Below, piece by piece: positions 60,388 to 64,000 of a stretch of DNA of 64,000 bases. The notes below the pieces were generated by a model. It was not told where the DNA came from and ran no database searches. It saw only the letters and a list, made by a program, of their open reading frames with translations. Position 1 is the first letter of the stretch, and each line of letters opens with the position of its first letter. The stretch is taken from positions 1 to 64,000 of the IMG/VR virus record IMGVR_UViG_3300034101_003424; one strand, 5' to 3'. A program made the translations under genes and the position numbers. Origin of the DNA: a virus.

Positions 60388-61237
60388 AACTTTCGTCTAA
60401 TTCCATTTTAGTAATAAATAATGTTTTCAAATTCTTCTGCAAAGATAAGGAGTTTTTATCATAAATCCAACCTTTAGGAGAGAAATCTTTTTTTAATTTG
60501 CGTAAACTAGTGAATGAAGCTAAAATATCTCCTTTAATGTCTGTTACGATAAACACTTGTTCCTTTCTTTCTAGTAGCTCTAAAGATTTCTTAAAAGGAT
60601 TACCCGGCATGTTTTTTACTTGCTCTAACATATCTGCAACTAAGTCTCTAGTTTCTTTCTGTACATCATTTTTGATTCTTAATTTAACTAAGTGCATGAA
60701 AGCTAAAAAACTCATAGTCCAAATAAAAGTTGTTTCTAAGGATAATGGAAGTACTGATCTAGCCTGTTCTTTACTTGTTCCTAATTCAAGTAACTTTTGA
60801 TAAGCTGTTTTAGCATTCTCTATTATTTCATCTTGAGTAATATTTGCTATTACATTATATAATTTACTTAAATCTTCGCCACTACCTTGTTTTGAATCTT
60901 TTGACTGAGACCTAAATGTTTGAATAGCATAGTAAGAATCCGAGAAATCTACATACCTTCCGGATATTGAATTTACAGACATATTCTCCATGGGTAAATT
61001 CACCTCAACGCCAATTTCGTGCTTTCTAAGCTGCCTTTCTACATATATTGGGCATGACAACCTAAATTGTAATTGCGCATGTCTGAAGGGAGATACGTGC
61101 CCTTCTTCCCATAAGAATTCTAATAGATTTTCATTTTGACTATCCGGATAATTTGATGCCTCTTTGTCATAAGAAACTCTAGCGACATTTGCAATTTTAA
61201 TATCGCTTCCCATAAAATCAATTAACTCTGCTTTCAT
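60374..61237 (-). CDS. thyX: FAD-dependent thymidylate synthase ThyX
   Basis: 287 residues from the ATG at 61237 (MKAELIDFMGSD). The extension to 61285 begins with TTG and overlaps the promoter region. ThyX signature: GHVSPFRHAQLQFRLSCPIY, then RQLRKHEIGVEVN, and MSVNSISGRYVDF, the RHRxxSxNxxSxRY-type motif that holds dUMP and FAD, plus ARSVLPLSLETTFIWTMS. It makes dTMP from dUMP with methylene-tetrahydrofolate and NADPH, feeding DNA synthesis. The C-terminal ~70 residues (ERKEQVFIVTDIKGDILA) are extra beyond the usual length. Likely an early gene with a host-type promoter. Confidence 0.93.
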   Translation of the reverse strand: MKAELIDFMGSDIKIANVARVSYDKEASNYPDSQNENLLEFLWEEGHVSPFRHAQLQFRLSCPIYVERQLRKHEIGVEVNLPMENMSVNSISGRYVDFSDSYYAIQTFRSQSKDSKQGSGEDLSKLYNVIANITQDEIIENAKTAYQKLLELGTSKEQARSVLPLSLETTFIWTMSFLAFMHLVKLRIKNDVQKETRDLVADMLEQVKNMPGNPFKKSLELLERKEQVFIVTDIKGDILASFTSLRKLKKDFSPKGWIYDKNSLSLQKNLKTLFITKMELDESYEEI

Positions 61238-61295
61238 TGTTTGAAACTTTTTAGTAAACTTAATTTTGAACAATAAACCAGTCAAGTTTATTGTG

Positions 61296-61303
61296 CAAAT
61301 ATA
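61296..61303 (-). promoter_or_regulatory. Bacteroidetes -7 box TATATTTG upstream of thyX
   Basis: Minus-strand TATATTTG, a perfect TAnnTTTG, about 60 bases before the thyX ATG. No clear TTG at the -33 position, so it is weaker than the promoters at 30149 and 63422. Confidence 0.45.
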
Positions 61304-61304
61304 A

Positions 61305-61958
61305 CTATATTATTTTATATTTTAGCATTAATTTAAATAATTCTTCACTTCCATCTCCATCCGAAGGATAATGAACTCCGGACAATTCTCTGACATCTTT
61401 TATCTTCTTATATAAATCTAAAAAATAATCTTTTGAAGATGGTTTTAGTTTCATTAATTGATAAATCATTACTAGGAAATCCATAGTGTGTCCCGAAGGA
61501 TAGGCAGCCGAATTTGCGTCCGTTCTAGTTACAGGATGTAATTTAGTTCTATATTCTCCAGCTAATTCATTAGGTCTTGGTCTGTTAAAATAATCTTTAA
61601 GATAATATACTATTGGATAAGCCTCATCAGACCAGGAATTAACTCTTTTTCTATCCACACCTTTAATCCCTAATTTTTCCGCTGTTTTAACAAAGAAATC
61701 TAAATGATGATGTTCCATATAAAAGCACATACTTTTTTCTTTGTCCGTAATATTATCCGAAATTTTTTTAAGATGCTCAAGTTCTTTTTTCGTAGTATCT
61801 GAAGAATTTTTTGGAGGAGGGAACTTTTTTATAAATTCATCTATCATACCTGAATCTTTTGCTTTTTCAAGAGTTCCGTATTTATCTTTTTCAATTTTTC
61901 TTACATACTCTTCTGGTTGATTTCCAAATTTAACAGAGTCTAACTTTTTATAATCCAT
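61305..61958 (-). CDS. PAP2-type acid phosphatase
   Basis: 217 residues from the ATG at 61958 (MDYKKLDSVKFG). The longer frame needs a TTG and would run through the hairpin and promoter. The three PAP2/class A motifs are visible: KDYFNRPRP (K-x6-RP), AAYPSGHTMDF (PSGH) and RELSGVHYPSDGDG (SxxxxH-xxxD). No transmembrane helices, so it is a soluble phosphatase of the bacterial class A type rather than a lipid phosphatase. Possible role in scavenging phosphate from nucleotides or surface polymers. A late-type promoter precedes it. Confidence 0.85.
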   Translation of the reverse strand: MDYKKLDSVKFGNQPEEYVRKIEKDKYGTLEKAKDSGMIDEFIKKFPPPKNSSDTTKKELEHLKKISDNITDKEKSMCFYMEHHHLDFFVKTAEKLGIKGVDRKRVNSWSDEAYPIVYYLKDYFNRPRPNELAGEYRTKLHPVTRTDANSAAYPSGHTMDFLVMIYQLMKLKPSSKDYFLDLYKKIKDVRELSGVHYPSDGDGSEELFKLMLKYKII

Positions 61959-61969
61959 AATATCTTTTA

Positions 61970-61977
61970 AATAAATA
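61970..61977 (-). promoter_or_regulatory. Candidate late promoter element TATTTATT
   Basis: Minus-strand CATATTTATTTAAAAGATATT, ending 11 bases before the ATG at 61958 and directly behind the terminator hairpin at 61977-62002. Confidence 0.5.
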
Positions 61978-62002
61978 TGAGACCTTTGCAAAAAGGCCTC
62001 AT
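61977..62002 (-). terminator. Hairpin between the 62014 gene and the phosphatase gene
   Basis: ATGAGaCCTTT-GCAA-AAAGGcCTCAT, an 11-base stem with one mismatch. Read on the minus strand it is followed by ATTTATTT. It probably ends the RNA-ligase transcript before the phosphatase unit. Confidence 0.6.
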
Positions 62003-62013
62003 ACTTGTTTATT

Positions 62014-62250
62014 TTATTCTTCTTTATCAGAATGCTCGGAGCTCTCTATTCTTATAGGATTATCTAAGATAATTCTTAACATGACATAGAATCCAAAAGA
62101 TTGAAGAAAGGTTATATCTTTCAATTCAAAATATTCTGCAATTGAAAAATTCCAACATACCATAACCATAAAAGATCCAATAGAAGTTGTTAATAAGAAA
62201 AAAAACAAAACCAATAAATTTACAAAAACTTTTTTCATACTTTGTGACAT
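62014..62250 (-). CDS. Small membrane protein
   Basis: 78 residues with two likely membrane helices (KVFVNLLVLFFFLLTTSIG and a second around FLQSFGFYVMLRIIL) and an acidic tail (ESSEHSDKEE). No family recognised. Twelve bases behind the RNA ligase gene, so co-transcribed. A holin or superinfection-exclusion role is possible for a protein of this shape, but it is not next to the endolysin. Confidence 0.55.
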   Translation of the reverse strand: MSQSMKKVFVNLLVLFFFLLTTSIGSFMVMVCWNFSIAEYFELKDITFLQSFGFYVMLRIILDNPIRIESSEHSDKEE

Positions 62251-62262
62251 AATTGTGATTGA

Positions 62263-63402
62263 TTAATGTGAATCCCCGACATTATTTTTTTCGCTGTATA
62301 TTAAGTAATCTGGGTTTATTACTTTAGCTACTTTTGATCTATTTCCATCGACAGCTTTTATAACAATACCTTCGTGAGGAACTTTAGTGTTGTTTATAAA
62401 ATTATTGAATACAAATTTATTTTTTACCTCTTCTGAATAAAGTCCTTTGTACAACACTTCAACGTATGGCAATTTTAAATAATCATTAACTACAAATTCA
62501 GCTGAGGTTAAATTAAAATACTTTTTGTTTAATTCAACATCAAAAATACAAAGCTGTATATCATCTAATCCGTACTCATAATTTTTTTGAATACCTTTAC
62601 CGTATATTTCTCCATAGATTATGAATCCACTACCTATAGAAGTATCGTTACCTTTAATACTTATGTTCTTTTTAACAAGATTCCAAAGCTTGTTTTTAAT
62701 GTCATATTTTTTTTCAATATCATACCAAACATTAGTATCATAAAAACCCTGAGTGTCTGATCCTTTTTCTACGTTATGAGAACCTACTACAAATTCATAC
62801 TCGCCCCAACCTAAATTAAAACCAAAGAACTTTTTAATTTTATCCCATAGAGATAATTTAGTTTTCTTAACAATTCCATACCTTGCATTTGTTCCATGTA
62901 TTTTCCTTGTTATTTCTACGTAATCATATTCATCAAAAATATTAGGAACATTTTTAAAATTAGGAAATTTGTAGTAAATATAAAAATTGGGATTTTCATG
63001 GTACCTTCTTTTTTTTCCACTAGCCAGGGTAATAAGTCTAGCTGGGGGTTCATACTTATATATTTTAAGTACGTCCATTAAATCCTCCCCATATTCCCTT
63101 TTATTCTTAGGAATTAAATCAATTGGCATTAATAGGCATTCGCTATAAACGCCTCTTAATTTAATTGTCCTAACTCTTTCTTTACTCCGGAGATAATTCG
63201 TTACCCCTAATTTTTCTGAAATTTCTAAAGGTATTACAGCATCTGTTGTAGCACAGACAACTAAATCTCCAATTGAGTGAGAACCTTTCTTTACAATACA
63301 AAACCATCCATTTACAACAGCTAGTTCTATATTATCAGCATCCGGAATATCTAGAATATTATTTATTGCGGACACAAAACAAACACTATTTTCATTTTTC
63401 AT
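62263..63402 (-). CDS. RNA ligase (DRB0094-like, with N-terminal OB-type domain)
   Basis: 379 residues. The first ~130 residues are an OB-like domain (NGWFCIVKKGSHSIGDLVV, VRTIKLRGVYSECLLMP). The nucleotidyltransferase domain begins near YDYVEITRKIHGTNARYG, where K167 in KIHG is the adenylylated lysine (motif I), followed by FVVGSHNVEKG (motif III-like), GFIIYGEIYGKGIQKNYEYG and EGIVIKAVDGNRSKVAKVI near the end (motifs IV and V). It would seal nicked RNA, for instance repairing tRNAs cut by host anticodon nucleases. It has a host-type promoter just upstream. Confidence 0.87.
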   Translation of the reverse strand: MKNENSVCFVSAINNILDIPDADNIELAVVNGWFCIVKKGSHSIGDLVVCATTDAVIPLEISEKLGVTNYLRSKERVRTIKLRGVYSECLLMPIDLIPKNKREYGEDLMDVLKIYKYEPPARLITLASGKKRRYHENPNFYIYYKFPNFKNVPNIFDEYDYVEITRKIHGTNARYGIVKKTKLSLWDKIKKFFGFNLGWGEYEFVVGSHNVEKGSDTQGFYDTNVWYDIEKKYDIKNKLWNLVKKNISIKGNDTSIGSGFIIYGEIYGKGIQKNYEYGLDDIQLCIFDVELNKKYFNLTSAEFVVNDYLKLPYVEVLYKGLYSEEVKNKFVFNNFINNTKVPHEGIVIKAVDGNRSKVAKVINPDYLIYSEKNNVGDSH

Positions 63403-63421
63403 AAACTATTATTTAATGACA

Positions 63422-63453
63422 CAAAGATAACTTAATTTTTTGTAATTTCCAAA
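63422..63453 (-). promoter_or_regulatory. Bacteroidetes-type promoter TTTG-N20-TATCTTTG
   Basis: Minus-strand TTTG (63450-63453), 20-base spacer, TATCTTTG (63422-63429), about 20 bases before the RNA ligase ATG at 63402. Lies within the end of the upstream gene. Confidence 0.7.
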
Positions 63454-63734
63454 TTAATTAGAGATTTTTTTAATTCTCTTTCTTTTTTTCTCTTGTTCCT
63501 AGCGTACTCTACATATATTTCTCTTTTTTCCGCATAGTATTCTTTTTGCTTCTCAATTAGTTTTTCTTTATTTTCTATATAATACAACTGCCTTCTTTTT
63601 TTCTCTCTTTGTCTAGCGTATTCGGACATAGAATGGTAATCGGCTAACCTTTTTTTTCTATGTTCCTCCTTCTTTTCTTCCGATAAGTTAGCAAATCTAT
63701 TTTTAAGATATTCTTTTTTGTCTTTTGTAACCAT
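63432..63734 (-). CDS. Highly charged coiled-coil protein
   Basis: 100 residues, dominated by Lys, Glu and Arg, with a helical repeat (NKEKLIEKQKEYYAEKREI, REKKRRQLYYI). No hydrophobic core typical of an enzyme. The pattern is like short linker or nucleic-acid-binding helices next to HNH-type phage proteins. No function assigned. It starts one base after the stop of the partial gene. Confidence 0.5.
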   Translation of the reverse strand: MVTKDKKEYLKNRFANLSEEKKEEHRKKRLADYHSMSEYARQREKKRRQLYYIENKEKLIEKQKEYYAEKREIYVEYARNKRKKERELKKSLINLEITKN

Positions 63735-63735
63735 A

Positions 63736-64000
63736 TTAATAAGCCTCTAAGTGAGGATCAATTAAGTTTTCTAATTTTGTTAATTCGTCAGCAACTTCTT
63801 TATTAAAGGAGCCATAAACTCTTATTGTACCGTATTTTACTTTTATGTCTCTTATAAACAATCCACCTGTGATATGCGTAAAAGCAGATGCTAAGTGTAA
63901 ATCTCTACATCTAACTATTGAGTTATCGTTAGCAAATAAATGTAGAAGATTCAGTACAAATGTAGGGCACCACCAAGGTTTAGCTTTCTTCGCAACAAAT
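63736..64000 (-). CDS. Partial gene, N-terminus off the right edge
   Basis: An 88-codon open frame with a stop at 63736-63738 and no start in the window, hence the C-terminal end of a gene that continues past 64000. Readable end: PWWCPTFVLNLLHLFANDNS, IVRCRDLHLASAFTHITGG, FIRDIKVKYGTIRVYGSF, ELTKLENLIDPHLEAY. No family recognised. The tail looks like a small alpha/beta domain. Confidence 0.7.
   Translation of the reverse strand, partial: FVAKKAKPWWCPTFVLNLLHLFANDNSIVRCRDLHLASAFTHITGGLFIRDIKVKYGTIRVYGSFNKEVADELTKLENLIDPHLEAY

Noticed and set aside
62014-62250. Holin for the endolysin
   Set aside because: Two membrane helices would fit, but it lies 7 kb away in a different operon with a likely early promoter; left as an unknown membrane protein.
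1-64000. tRNA genes
   Set aside because: Gaps between genes are short and AT-rich; no cloverleaf-like GTTCGANTC arm with matching stems was found by eye. A tRNA scan would settle it.

Overview
The window is a 64 kb piece of a large, AT-rich, tailed phage with a contractile tail of the T4-like type. It is open at both ends. The tail assignment rests on a baseplate block on the minus strand (gp25-like, gp6-like and gp5-like proteins plus several very large baseplate or fibre proteins) and on a gp55-like late sigma factor. The host is very probably a Bacteroidetes bacterium. I see no Shine-Dalgarno pattern before starts, and several minus-strand genes sit just behind TTG-N19/20-TAnnTTTG promoters, the Bacteroidetes housekeeping form. 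One protein has a Bacteroidetes-style signal peptide and a SPOR-like domain. No integrase, tRNA, rRNA, insertion sequence or CRISPR array was seen. Capsid, portal and large terminase genes are not in the window.

Layout. Positions 1-30135 (minus strand): reading in the direction of transcription, a four-helix membrane protein with a probable -1 frameshift, a catalytically dead HD-like protein, a small membrane protein, a terminator, the late sigma factor, the spike/gp25/gp6 baseplate genes, large collagen-like, LamG and DNRLRE structural proteins, and then T7-type endonuclease I, primase and a one-chain Mre11-Rad50 (gp47-gp46) fusion. A collagen-like fibre gene runs off the left edge. Positions 30136-30567 form a divergent control region with four ACATGT palindromes. 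Positions 30568-54739 (plus strand): three unknown genes including a probably highly expressed one, then fibre genes with collagen-like repeats and S74 chaperone tails, three 2OG-Fe(II) oxygenases and a sulfotransferase, three tandem propeller proteins, five glycosyltransferase domains and a fourth oxygenase, three more fibre genes, and an endolysin. Positions 54736-64000 are mixed: YopX-like protein, second sulfotransferase, small genes, two ParB-like proteins, then minus-strand accessory and metabolic genes (SPOR-like secreted protein, ThyX, PAP2-type phosphatase, RNA ligase).

How it may work together. Two promoter classes can be read: a host-type promoter before probable early genes, and a repeated TATTTATA/T-n-TAAA element before many late genes, which the gp55-like factor could recognise. 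The most striking theme is adhesion. Six domains, in five proteins, each carry exactly six copies of a 45-50 residue repeat, which points to six-bladed beta-propellers. Collagen-like stalks and S74 tails are shuffled between fibres, and a dense set of oxygenases, glycosyltransferases and sulfotransferases lies between the fibre genes. I infer, but cannot show, that these enzymes decorate the collagen-like fibres or another surface glycan.
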